Part shown: piece by piece, positions 55,830 through 63,945 of the stretch
How positions within the stretch are numbered: the first letter of the stretch is position 1
Layout: every line of letters begins with the position of its first letter
NCBI GenBank assembly: GCA_014800895.1
Contig: JAAVFG010000022.1
Location: 59,339 to 123,338, forward strand
Source: Bacteroidales bacterium
GTDB lineage: Bacteria > Bacteroidota > Bacteroidia > Bacteroidales > Muribaculaceae
Length of the DNA: 64,000 nucleotides
Direction: 5' to 3'
Notes under the pieces: generated by a model
What the model was told of the DNA's origin: nothing
The model's database searches: none
What the model saw: only the letters and a program-made list of their open reading frames with translations
Position numbers and translations under genes: made by a program

Positions 55830-55885
55830 TTTTGGTCGGTTCGTACATTCTGAATCATTCTGCGAGCAGAATAACCGAAAAAAAA

Positions 55886-55950
55886 TTACACAGGACTTAC
55901 AAAAATCGAGACCCCCCACTTACACCAATAATTACACCAAAAATTACACT
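55886..55950 (+). repeat. TTACACC repeats upstream of the integrase gene
   Basis: TTACACC occurs at 55920 and 55932, TTACACT at 55944 (exact 12-bp period), and TTACACA at 55886. They lie directly before the recombinase start. Such phased repeats are plausible arm-type binding sites of the integrase near attL, or a regulatory site for its gene. Confidence 0.45.
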
Positions 55951-55966
55951 TAAAATCGATTGCTAA

Positions 55967-57460
55967 ATGGCTACATTCAAAGCTGTTATAAGGAAGCAAA
56001 GAACGGACGGACTTTTCCCTGTGTATATAAGGGTCTGCCATGCTACAAAAGTTGGGTATATCAAAACCAATAAGGTCGTCTCGTCAAAATTTCTGACGAA
56101 AACAAAGGAGATAAAAGATCCCCTTGTGAATGATTATTGTTCACGTGAGATACTTCGGTATTCGAGAATGATGAATGACAAGGATGTGAGTCAGTTCACT
56201 CTTCAGGAGCTGATGCAATATCTGACAGAAGAGAATTTAGATCCATGTTTCAGTGACTATGCTCGTGAGTACATCAATAAGATGATTAACAGCAACCATG
56301 AGCGAAATGCCAAGAACTACAAGGCAGCACTGAAAAGTCTTGAGCTATCCGTTGGCTCTAACAGGATTCTCTTCTCTCAGCTCACTTCCACCGTACTTAG
56401 AAAATGGATTGAGAAAATGGAAAAGACCAGCAGATGCAAGGAACAGTACCCCATCTGCATGAGGCAGGTATTCAAGTCTGCCCTCCTTGAACTCAATGAT
56501 GAGGAACGCGGAGTCATCCCCATCAAATTCAATCCGTGGCTAAAAGTAACCATCCCGAAAGCAGACAAAGGAGAAAAGCGAGCCATTACAGCAGAAGCCT
56601 GCCGTGAGTTCTTCAATCGTCCTCTTCCCAAAACAAAGATGCTGTCATCACTCCCCGAACTTGCGAGAGATGTCTGTCTCCTCTCCCTCTGTCTCGGAGG
56701 GATGAACACCGCAGATATTTATAATCTCCGGAAAACAGACTACCAGAACGGAATCATCGGTTATAAACGAGCCAAGACAAAACACGCGAGAAAGGATGAA
56801 GCCTATATTGAGATGAGAGTCGAGCCATTCATCAGAAACACTTTTGACAAGTATCTCTCCGACAAAGAAGATTCGTTCCTGTTTACCTTCCATAACCGCT
56901 ACAAGGATATAGACAGCTTCAACGCCAACGTAAACAACGGAATAAAGAAAATCTGTAAGGATATGAATATGGACGAGAAGGAATACTACTGCTTCTATAC
57001 CTTCCGCCATACATGGGCGACCATCGCACAGAACGACTGCGAGGCAACAATAGCAGAGGTAGCCTTCGGAATGAATCATAGTCACGGTTTTGCCGTAACC
57101 CGTGGCTACATCAAGCCCGACTTTACGCCTGCATGGAATCTAAACGCCAAGGTTATAGAATTTATCTTCTTCACTGACAAGCCCAGTAAGCAAGGGAGAG
57201 CAAAAGATATTGAACAACCTGCAGGGAAACTCTTCCGATTATCACCGAAAATGATGGTGTATGCACGAGCCTACTATAAAGGAAAGGTAATCGGTGAAGT
57301 AACAGACATAGGATTTAATACGATCCAGAAAGTCATAGACCGTCTTGTTCCGTCATTCCCTGACGATATACCCGAAGGAGGAGCAGTTCATTTCAGGATT
57401 CAGAACTTGGATTCGGGAATGGAAGAAGTATATGAAAGGACAAAGGGAAAAGGCTTCTGA
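55967..57460 (+). CDS. int: Tyrosine-type site-specific recombinase (integrase) of the conjugative element
   Basis: 497 residues. N-terminal arm-binding-type region (ATFKAVIRKQRTDGLFPVYIRV), core-binding helices (~95-200), catalytic domain from ~215. Box II reads YTFRHTWAT with Arg347, and the nucleophile is Tyr381 in AVTRGYIKP. At the place of the first catalytic Arg I read LGGMNTADIYNL, with no Arg in the usual position, as in the CTnDOT integrase where it is Ser. After the catalytic domain about 90 extra residues follow (KLFRLSPKMMVYARAYYKG...). It should excise and integrate the element. Confidence 0.9.
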   Translation: MATFKAVIRKQRTDGLFPVYIRVCHATKVGYIKTNKVVSSKFLTKTKEIKDPLVNDYCSREILRYSRMMNDKDVSQFTLQELMQYLTEENLDPCFSDYAREYINKMINSNHERNAKNYKAALKSLELSVGSNRILFSQLTSTVLRKWIEKMEKTSRCKEQYPICMRQVFKSALLELNDEERGVIPIKFNPWLKVTIPKADKGEKRAITAEACREFFNRPLPKTKMLSSLPELARDVCLLSLCLGGMNTADIYNLRKTDYQNGIIGYKRAKTKHARKDEAYIEMRVEPFIRNTFDKYLSDKEDSFLFTFHNRYKDIDSFNANVNNGIKKICKDMNMDEKEYYCFYTFRHTWATIAQNDCEATIAEVAFGMNHSHGFAVTRGYIKPDFTPAWNLNAKVIEFIFFTDKPSKQGRAKDIEQPAGKLFRLSPKMMVYARAYYKGKVIGEVTDIGFNTIQKVIDRLVPSFPDDIPEGGAVHFRIQNLDSGMEEVYERTKGKGF

Positions 57461-57520
57461 TATGTAACATTCCCGAACAAGTCCACCACATAAGGGAACA
57501 CATCCAACAGAGTGAGCACG

Positions 57521-57557
57521 AGCTGCAGCAGTCGCAATGATTGTTGCAGCTTTCTAT
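57521..57557 (+). terminator. Possible terminator after the integrase gene
   Basis: AGCTGCA (57521-57527) pairs with TGCAGCT (57545-57551), followed by TTCTATTT. The T-run is interrupted, so the call is weak. Confidence 0.35.
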
Positions 57558-57832
57558 TTAAGTTCTGACTGACCGACACCCTCTTTACTATCAAGAGCCA
57601 TCACGCATCTTCTGTAAAGAGCCGGGGCTCCCTTCTCAACCTTATGCCACAATACGGGTAATCTCCATTTGGCGAACACACACAATTTGGTTAGGAGAAA
57701 GACTGTAGCCCAAATGCACCACTTCAAGAGAAGAATGGCAATCGATACCAGCCACTTCACCAGTATTGCAATCGGAAGCATAATAAGATATGCAATGGGA
57801 TTTACATTGACAACGGGTCTAATCTTTATCAT
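57554..57832 (-). CDS. Small membrane protein of unknown function
   Basis: 92 residues starting at ATG 57832. Two hydrophobic stretches cover residues ~12-30 and ~32-52 (AYLIMLPIAILVKWLVSIAI, then LLLKWCIWATVFLLTKL), followed by a basic, amphipathic tail. A -7 promoter box (57863-57870) lies at a normal distance upstream on the same strand, and the codons look natural, so I regard it as real. It is transcribed against the integrase and mob genes. No family recognised; a role in entry exclusion or transfer would be a guess. Confidence 0.55.
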   Translation of the reverse strand: MIKIRPVVNVNPIAYLIMLPIAILVKWLVSIAILLLKWCIWATVFLLTKLCVFAKWRLPVLWHKVEKGAPALYRRCVMALDSKEGVGQSELK

Positions 57833-57862
57833 ATCAGTGCCTTATTTGATTAAATTTCTACC

Positions 57863-57870
57863 CAAATATA
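57863..57870 (-). promoter_or_regulatory. -7 promoter element of the small membrane protein gene
   Basis: On the minus strand TATATTTG fits TAnnTTTG, 30 bases before the ATG at 57832. A second TATATTTG lies some 28 bases further upstream. Confidence 0.5.
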
Positions 57871-58740
57871 ATAAAAATCTTTCAGATATGCAAATATATT
57901 GGAAGTTATTTTACTAAAAATCAAGATAGTAGCACATTTATAGAATCAAGATATATAATTGGGGGAAGGGTTAATCAAGAACCTATATACTCCCTTTCCG
58001 GTTGCCGGCGATTTCGGTCAGAAACGGCTTGCTCTTTCTGACCGATGCAGGAGTAATTCTTATGATTGACTCAGGAAAACTCACTGCGATTCATAGTTTC
58101 TATTTCAGACATATTCAGCCGGAGTAATATCTTCTCAGCGTCTTAAACCTCCTGATACATTCATCCGAGGAAGAACTGACCGAAAGATGATGAATATAGT
58201 AACAGATATATCGAGTACCGAGCTGACAAAGCACCGCTCAAAAATATCTACGGTTTTTCCGATATTGGATAGTTTTACTCTGATAATTTTCACTTCGGTC
58301 ATATCAAGTGAGAATGTAAGCAAATAGAGCGATTGTTAGCACGGAAACTATGTTTCAATCATCACGATGTTGAACATATTATACCTTACGGATTGATGCA
58401 GAAAGATATTGGATGAAGCGACTAAGGTTATTCGGTCTTTGGCATACTTTACACGGACATAAGGCATTAACATCACCAAGGCGATTCCCACAGAGATTAA
58501 TAAGGCTGACGCAACTTCGGATAAGGAAAATCTTTCCACAACGAGAAGTACACGGAAGAGCTGACAATCTTAATCATAGTAATGACAGCCAAGACAAAAC
58601 TGACCAAGGTCGCAGAATATCAGTAACCGAGGAGTCAGGGAAAAACGACAAAAAATTCGGTTAGACAGCCGGGAACAAGTAATTTTAGGGAATGAAACGA
58701 ACCGGGAGACATATCGTTACGCGGTGTATTTTTTTCTAAG
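57871..58740. other. Gene-poor stretch of the conjugative element
   Basis: About 870 bases without a gene I can defend. Short frames exist on both strands (for example 58348-58539 minus from GTG, 58413-58664 plus from ATG), but they overlap each other and none resembles a known family. One clear hairpin at 58015-58044 (CGGTCAGAAA / TTTCTGACCG) is present. The region probably holds regulatory or decayed sequence. Confidence 0.5.
58015..58044. repeat. 10-bp perfect inverted repeat
   Basis: CGGTCAGAAA (58015-58024) and TTTCTGACCG (58035-58044) with a 10-nt loop (CGGCTTGCTC). No T-run follows. Confidence 0.6.
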
Positions 58741-58794
58741 CAAGTTGTACCTTTGTCATTACAAGCTTCGCTTGCCATTGACAAAGGTGACTTG
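58741..58794. other. Candidate origin of transfer (oriT) hairpin
   Basis: Nested inverted repeats: outer CAAGT / ACTTG, main stem ACCTTTGTCA (58749-58758) / TGACAAAGGT (58779-58788), inner CAAGC-TTC-GCTTG (58762-58774). It lies about 90 bases upstream of mobC, the usual place for oriT beside mob genes. A further small repeat AGCGGAT/ATCCGCT follows at about 58813-58830. The nick site cannot be named. Confidence 0.45.
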
Positions 58795-58884
58795 CCGACC
58801 GCTGCGCGTCGGAGCGGATAAATCCGCTGTTTTCGTACACGAAAAAACTTTCCCGGGAAACTGATCCATAAATACCGAGACAAA

Positions 58885-59268
58885 ATGAACCAGAGAACCA
58901 AGTACTTCCAACTGAGGCTAACCCCGGAGGAATATACCGCCCTCAAATCAAAGGCAGAGAAATATAACTCTGTGAGTGAATATATTAGGACAGCCCTTCA
59001 GGAATTTTCCGATCTTGACACACAGGAGCGCATAAGAATGATGACCGACCTCGGTCAGTTCTACCGAGATTACAACAACCGACTGTCATGGACCAGAAGC
59101 AATCTCAATCAAGCGGTCAAGCGCGCCAATGAGTTAGCTATCGGCGGTCAGCTCACAGGAACCTACATAACCACCATACTCATGCCCCTGATTGAGGAGA
59201 CCAACACCCTCATATCCGAGCTAAAGCGACAACTCCTAACCCTTACAAAAACAGCAACCAAGTTCTGA
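58885..59268 (+). CDS. mobC: Mobilisation accessory protein MobC (relaxosome, ribbon-helix-helix)
   Basis: 127 residues. The N-terminus KYFQLRLTPEEYTALKSKAEKYNSVSEYIRTAL is a ribbon-helix-helix DNA-binding domain; the C-terminal half (YRDYNNRLSWTRSNLNQAVKRANEL) is the MobC family helix pair. It helps to open oriT and to position the relaxase. The relaxase gene starts 59 bases downstream. Confidence 0.85.
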   Translation: MNQRTKYFQLRLTPEEYTALKSKAEKYNSVSEYIRTALQEFSDLDTQERIRMMTDLGQFYRDYNNRLSWTRSNLNQAVKRANELAIGGQLTGTYITTILMPLIEETNTLISELKRQLLTLTKTATKF

Positions 59269-59327
59269 TTCAGGGTAAGAACGTCCCTGCACAGAGCGAC
59301 CGCGGTAGCACAACGACACCAACCGAA

Positions 59328-60926
59328 ATGATAGCGACCATATTACCGGGGAGTACAAACTTCCATGCAGTAGGTTACAACGAGCATAAGGTCTCGACCG
59401 GAAGCGCACGGCGCATCGAGATGAAGAACTTCGGAGCACTCGGAATGCTCGAACCACCGACACCCGGAGAGCTGACCTCCTTCCTCCAAGGATACTCCGA
59501 CCGGAACAAAAGGATAACAAAAGCCCAGTTCCATGTAGCCTTCTCGTGCAAGGGACATGAGATGTCGGAAGCCGAGATACTGGAGTTCGCGCATGAATGG
59601 CTCAGGGAGATGGGTTACATGAACCCCGGTCAGCCCATCCTTGCATACGCCCACAGTGATACCGAGAATACACATATACACGTCATAACCTCCCGTGTAG
59701 CTCCGGAGGGCAGAAAGATAGAGCATGATCATGAGCGCAGACGGTCGCAGGAAATAGTTGACCGGCTCATGAAGATGAACCGCGAGGAGAAAATTGACAA
59801 GGATCTTGAATCCGTCAGAAAATACTCCTTCAATTCAATGGCACAGTTCAAGGCCCTGCTCAATTCAATGGGGTACGAGGTCTATGTAAAGGACGATAAC
59901 GTTTATCTGAAATTCGGTGGAAGAATCCGCAGAAAGCTCGATACCTCAGAGATCGAGAATCTTTTCAAGTCTCCGGAGTTATCAAAAGAGAGGAAAAAGC
60001 AGCTCCGGATGATACTCTGCAAGTACCGTGATCAATCCGCTGACAAGGAGATCCTTACCAAGACAATGAAAGAGAAATTCGGTATAGACATGGTTTTCTT
60101 CGGACGTAAAGACCACCCATTCGGATATATCCTCATCGACCACAACGATAAGAGAGTCATCCACGGCAACCGTATCCTTGCGCTTGACCGACTGATGGAC
60201 TTCGCCACTCCGGAGCAAAGGCTCAACAGAATAGAGAGCTATATAGAGAATCTCCTTAAAGAAACACCCACCTTATCCGGGTCAGACATACATGAAGCAC
60301 TATTCCGTTATCACGCGTGGATAAAGAAAGGAGAGCTTCACTACAACGGCACTTCAAGACCACTGAACCCTGAGCTCTTAAAGATAATGGAACGGAATAA
60401 CCGAATCGGTTGGATAGAATCATTCAATCCTCAGTCAGAGGCAGAAAGAGACTTACTCTGCGAGACAGGTACAAACCGTCTTGAAGGGGAAATCAGGGAG
60501 CATATAAAATTAGGGAAACCCTCAGAGCCTAAATATTCCGAGGCACTGACGACACTTAAGGAGATCGCGGAAGATATGAGCATAGCAAGCATCAGATATG
60601 CACTCTTCAAGCAGGGTTTTGTTATACGGCAACAAGGAGAAGAGACATTTGCAATCGATTTCTCCAATCGTCTTATCATCAATCTGTCCTCAATCGGATA
60701 TGATATTGATGCAATCCAACGTCAGCATATGGAGATCCGTCAGCAACTGATGAAGAAACCGCAATCCCCATCTCGTCCAGCCGCGATTGATAATCCCCCG
60801 AAGAAAAGAATCCCCAAGTCTCCAAGAGATGCCGGAGGCGGCAGCTCATATCAGAACAGAGAATGGGAAGTCGGAGGCAATACTAATTACGACGATATAG
60901 ATTCACAATATGGAATGAAGCGATAA
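59328..60926 (+). CDS. mobB: Relaxase / mobilisation nuclease (MobB-type, Relaxase PF03432 family)
   Basis: 532 residues. N-terminal MIATILPGS..., with the likely nicking Tyr17 in AVGYNEHKV, and the metal-binding His cluster in ENTHIHVITSRV (histidine motif III). The remainder contains a helical linker and the C-terminal half with repeated charged helices; the last ~50 residues are Pro/Ser-rich. It nicks oriT and pilots the strand into the recipient. The C-terminus extends well beyond the minimal relaxase domain, as in other Bacteroidetes MobB proteins. Confidence 0.88.
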   Translation: MIATILPGSTNFHAVGYNEHKVSTGSARRIEMKNFGALGMLEPPTPGELTSFLQGYSDRNKRITKAQFHVAFSCKGHEMSEAEILEFAHEWLREMGYMNPGQPILAYAHSDTENTHIHVITSRVAPEGRKIEHDHERRRSQEIVDRLMKMNREEKIDKDLESVRKYSFNSMAQFKALLNSMGYEVYVKDDNVYLKFGGRIRRKLDTSEIENLFKSPELSKERKKQLRMILCKYRDQSADKEILTKTMKEKFGIDMVFFGRKDHPFGYILIDHNDKRVIHGNRILALDRLMDFATPEQRLNRIESYIENLLKETPTLSGSDIHEALFRYHAWIKKGELHYNGTSRPLNPELLKIMERNNRIGWIESFNPQSEAERDLLCETGTNRLEGEIREHIKLGKPSEPKYSEALTTLKEIAEDMSIASIRYALFKQGFVIRQQGEETFAIDFSNRLIINLSSIGYDIDAIQRQHMEIRQQLMKKPQSPSRPAAIDNPPKKRIPKSPRDAGGGSSYQNREWEVGGNTNYDDIDSQYGMKR

Positions 60927-61069
60927 ATAGAGATTCGACAACGCGTTCACGTTTCAGAAAAAGGAACATGAACGCTTATCTTTTTAGAAAAAAGTTAAAT
61001 ATCACGCGAAAGTTAAGAGTCCGAGGCAAGATATAACCGGATATAGAGCGACCACGGTAAAAGAGTCCG

Positions 61070-61077
61070 TAACTTTG
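61070..61077 (+). promoter_or_regulatory. -7 promoter element of the tra operon
   Basis: TAACTTTG fits TAnnTTTG, 25 bases before the ATG at 61103. It is in the 176-bp gap behind the relaxase gene, which also holds an inverted repeat CGTTCA / TGAACG. Confidence 0.55.
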
Positions 61078-61102
61078 TGGCAAAATCAACCCGTTTTCCA
61101 CA

Positions 61103-61891
61103 ATGATGCAGACCCCGGTCATAGTGACTTTCGCAAATCAGAAAGGAGGTGTCGGAAAGACATCTCTCTGCGTAACATTTGCCAACTATCTTGTCACCAA
61201 AGGTGTCAGGGTCTTTGTCGTGGACTGTGATTACCAACGTTCCATACTCAAATGCCGGAAGGTGGATTGTGATAAATACGGCACATCACTCATCCCCTAC
61301 GAGGTAGAGGCGGCGAGTCTCACCAATCCGTCCAAAGTTACCGAGATGACCGCCAGACTACATAATGATCCGAGTATGGAAGTCATACTCGTTGATTCAC
61401 CCGGCAGTCTCGCATCCGAAGGACTCATCGCCCTCTTCGCAAATTCAGACATTATTGTTGTCCCGTTCCATTACGATGTGGTTACTGTCTCCTCGACAGC
61501 CGGTTTCCTTCAGTACCTTGACTGTCTGTCAGACCTTATAAGACAGAAGCTCAGGGCACGCCTATTTATCGTTCCGAATCTCCATGACCAGCGTATCGGA
61601 CGACGCTCGGAACTCCTGCTCTGGGAAGCAGCACGTGAGACCTTCATGAGATACGGAACTGTAACACCGAAGATAACCCGGCGTGCAGATATGGAGAGAT
61701 TCAGCACTATCGCAGCCCTTGACCGTCAGACAAAGATAGTCTCCCCGGTCTTTGATATCATCTATTATTCCATATTTGAACAGAGAGAGCCGTTGCGACA
61801 ATATACACTCTCAGGCATACAGCTGACCGAGACAGTGGAGCAGATTGAGAAAGAGAACCGCAAGAAGAAGGAATCGGAAAATGGTGATTAA
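61103..61891 (+). CDS. traA: ParA-family ATPase (TraA of the conjugative element)
   Basis: 262 residues (ATG 61103; a second ATG directly follows). Deviant Walker A FANQKGGVGKTSLCVTFA, Walker A' VFVVDCDYQRSIL and VDSPGSL are typical of ParA/MinD ATPases. In CTnDOT-type elements this is the first gene of the tra operon (TraA); its exact role in transfer is not settled. The tail is a charged helix (EQIEKENRKKKESENGD). Confidence 0.85.
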   Translation: MMQTPVIVTFANQKGGVGKTSLCVTFANYLVTKGVRVFVVDCDYQRSILKCRKVDCDKYGTSLIPYEVEAASLTNPSKVTEMTARLHNDPSMEVILVDSPGSLASEGLIALFANSDIIVVPFHYDVVTVSSTAGFLQYLDCLSDLIRQKLRARLFIVPNLHDQRIGRRSELLLWEAARETFMRYGTVTPKITRRADMERFSTIAALDRQTKIVSPVFDIIYYSIFEQREPLRQYTLSGIQLTETVEQIEKENRKKKESENGD

Positions 61892-61923
61892 AATATCATA
61901 TACAGACTAAACTATAAACTCAA

Positions 61924-62316
61924 ATGAATAAAGATATACCTGAACTAAATTCATTACTCGGAGGCATCGAGGATCCGGAGATTCTTGCAGGAATCGCTCC
62001 TGATACTTCTTTAATTCAGGAGCAGTCAGAGGTATCGCCGGAGAGTATGGAAGATGACGGCAGACTCTCATGGGACAGCTTTATGAGACATCTCGACCGG
62101 CCCACCACTCAGGACTATAAGGAATCCCGTCATGTATGCAAACTCGACAAGGAACTTTCAGACACACTCGATGAACTCAATATCAAGAGTAAGAGCCGTT
62201 CCGATCTCGTGAACGCCATAGTCAGAACCTTCTTAGACGTACACCTTGACAGAATGTCTGAATACCGTCAGGAACGCAAGTCTCTCTTCAAGAAAATGAA
62301 GGAGGAGCTGACATGA
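61924..62316 (+). CDS. DUF3408-family conjugation protein (TraB-like)
   Basis: 130 residues. The acidic, probably unstructured N-terminal half is followed by a conserved C-terminal domain (HVCKLDKELSDTLDELN, then KSRSDLVNAIVRTFLDVHLD) with ribbon-helix-helix appearance, as in DUF3408 proteins found behind traA. It overlaps the next gene by 4 bases (ATGA), so the two are translationally coupled. Confidence 0.7.
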   Translation: MNKDIPELNSLLGGIEDPEILAGIAPDTSLIQEQSEVSPESMEDDGRLSWDSFMRHLDRPTTQDYKESRHVCKLDKELSDTLDELNIKSKSRSDLVNAIVRTFLDVHLDRMSEYRQERKSLFKKMKEELT

Positions 62317-62900
62317 AATATATCTGGACCGAAGAACGGCTTGAGATCCTGATATCCCTCTATCCGATTGAGAATACCAGCCACGTAGCCAAGATATTAG
62401 GGATAAGCGAGCGGAGTGTCAAGGTAAAGGCAGCCAAATTAGGCTTGCAGAAATATATAAAGTCCCGATGGCTTGAACAGGCAATGTATATCCGTACTCA
62501 TTTCAGTGAGAAATCATACTCAGAGATGGCTAAGGAGCTGAAAATCTCAAATGCCAAGGTATGCCGCATAGTGAAGATACTCGGACTGAGAAGGACACGT
62601 CAGGAAGCGTGTTCAATCATGTCAGAACGTCGTGGATGGCTTGTAAAGCGTGAGCGCAGGCGCATCATATTCGGGATGAATCCGGTCAGCAATATCAAGG
62701 TAGTAACCAACCGTCCGCGTATTGAACTTCGTCATCGCCTCAGACGCAAAGGCTACCTTCCGGGAGAAACTCGGTTTGAGATGTATATTCCCGAAGGAAT
62801 AAAAAGAAATCTCAGGCAGGAAGCCTTCGGAAGTACCCTCGGACTCAGGTTCATTCCCGTACCGCAACAAATAGAAAAAGTATATTCACAAGTAATTTGA
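62313..62900 (+). CDS. Helix-turn-helix DNA-binding protein of the tra operon
   Basis: 195 residues. Two helix-turn-helix-like segments: TSHVAKILGISERSVKVKAAKLGL (~22-45) and YSEMAKELKISNAKVCRIVKILGL (~69-92), then a strongly basic region with many Arg residues. It resembles regulators or site-recognition proteins but I cannot name a family. The position between DUF3408 and the traD-like gene suggests a role in transfer regulation. Confidence 0.65.
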   Translation: MKYIWTEERLEILISLYPIENTSHVAKILGISERSVKVKAAKLGLQKYIKSRWLEQAMYIRTHFSEKSYSEMAKELKISNAKVCRIVKILGLRRTRQEACSIMSERRGWLVKRERRRIIFGMNPVSNIKVVTNRPRIELRHRLRRKGYLPGETRFEMYIPEGIKRNLRQEAFGSTLGLRFIPVPQQIEKVYSQVI

Positions 62901-62906
62901 CTGATT

Positions 62907-63446
62907 ATGTATATGCAGGTTTTAGGAGTACTGGTGGTGTTACTCCTCTTATATTACGCCGCCATGATTGCCTTGGATATTCAGAAAGCAAAGGCTGCAA
63001 AGGCAGCCGAACTTGAAAATTCATCTGAGGTAGATATAGACATATCGGATGAAGCCGAGACATTCAAGCCGGTGATGATTTCCCGTGATGAGCCGATAAA
63101 GGCAGTAACAGACACTTCTATCGATTCAGAGAATAGAAATGAAACGGCAACTAATTTCGATTCACTTTCTGAAAATAGAGAGGAAATTGCTAAGATATAC
63201 GATGTGGCAGTAGAAGATTCACCCAATGAGGCTTATTCAGAAGAAATTCCACAGCGATCTCAGCAATCCGCCCCCGAATCTTCTATTGAAGAACCATTCA
63301 GGAGACCGGGCTACCGCGAACCTGTAATGACAGACGGAGTGCCTGTTGAAGTTCTCCTTGATACCGTCAACCGACTTGCGGAAACAGGAGAATCCGATCT
63401 CGGAAACCTGATATACAGATGTGAGTCCTCTCGGATTGCCTCCTGA
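62907..63446 (+). CDS. TraD-like membrane-anchored protein
   Basis: 179 residues with one N-terminal membrane helix (VLVVLLLLYYAAMIALDI) followed by an acidic, Ser/Glu-rich, probably disordered region; the C-terminal ~50 residues (GVPVEVLLDTVNRLAETGESDLGNLIY) may form a short helical domain. The position directly ahead of traE matches TraD in CTnDOT-like operons. The assignment rests on position and topology. Confidence 0.6.
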   Translation: MYMQVLGVLVVLLLLYYAAMIALDIQKAKAAKAAELENSSEVDIDISDEAETFKPVMISRDEPIKAVTDTSIDSENRNETATNFDSLSENREEIAKIYDVAVEDSPNEAYSEEIPQRSQQSAPESSIEEPFRRPGYREPVMTDGVPVEVLLDTVNRLAETGESDLGNLIYRCESSRIAS

Positions 63447-63519
63447 ACATATCAGTAAGACAGACCTACAATCTTAGCATCATATAGATAAAATCTCTTC
63501 CAATGAAAAACTCATCGTT

Positions 63520-63591
63520 CCTTTAGCGACATCTGATTCTTTAATGACATCTGATTCTTTAGCGACTTCTGATTCTTTAGCGACATCTGTT
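63520..63591 (+). repeat. Four 18-bp tandem repeats between traD-like and traE
   Basis: Four units of the form TCTTTAGCGACATCTGAT at 63520, 63538, 63556 and 63574, with a few substitutions. One frame across them reads SLATSD repeated but has no start codon of its own. Period 18 keeps this frame. They cover much of the 183-bp gap. Confidence 0.8.
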
Positions 63592-63629
63592 CCTTTAGCT
63601 TGAAACCATAAAAACTATTTCAGAACATC

Positions 63630-63908
63630 ATGCAGATTTTGCAGAAAATCAGGGGCGTTGCCGACCGTGCGTTCTCTTCGCTCTTAAACTCACGTGCAGG
63701 TCGCACATTCTCTATGCTCTTTTGCTCGTTGCTGTGCTTCACAGGCGAGGCGTTAGCTTCAAGTAAGGGAGCCGCAGGTTTCACTAAGGCTACCACCGAG
63801 GTAAGTTCCTATCAGACACCCGTTTCCAACCTTATGAAAGCTATCGCCGCCGTTATTGCGCTTGTAGGTGCTTTCAATGTATATTTCAAGATGCGTGCGT
63901 TCGTATAG
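63630..63908 (+). CDS. traE: TraE-like protein (DUF4134), shorter than usual
   Basis: 92 residues. After an N-terminal hydrophobic signal or membrane helix (~28-45) comes GAAGFTKATTEVSSYQTP and a second helix (LMKAIAAVIALVGAFNVYFKM), the start of the DUF4134 domain. The domain normally continues with a Gly/Asp-rich turn and a third helix (about 100-110 residues in total), but here a stop follows after FKMRAFV. It may be a truncated or frameshifted gene; the neighbouring genes look intact. Confidence 0.7.
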   Translation: MQILQKIRGVADRAFSSLLNSRAGRTFSMLFCSLLCFTGEALASSKGAAGFTKATTEVSSYQTPVSNLMKAIAAVIALVGAFNVYFKMRAFV

Positions 63909-63945
63909 GATATATAGTAAATAATTATGTAGCAATAATTTAGGT

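Noticed and set aside
58348..58539. 63-codon minus-strand frame with a membrane-like segment, starting at GTG
   Set aside because: No ATG at the 5' end, a stop shortly upstream, overlap with equally long frames on both strands, and no promoter box close by. Not strong enough to list as a gene.
58413..58664. 83-codon plus-strand frame rich in Arg and Lys
   Set aside because: Composition and lack of similarity suggest a chance frame; it overlaps the minus-strand frames.
63520..63591. CRISPR-like repeat array
   Set aside because: The units are directly adjacent without spacers, and no cas genes are present; it is a tandem repeat.
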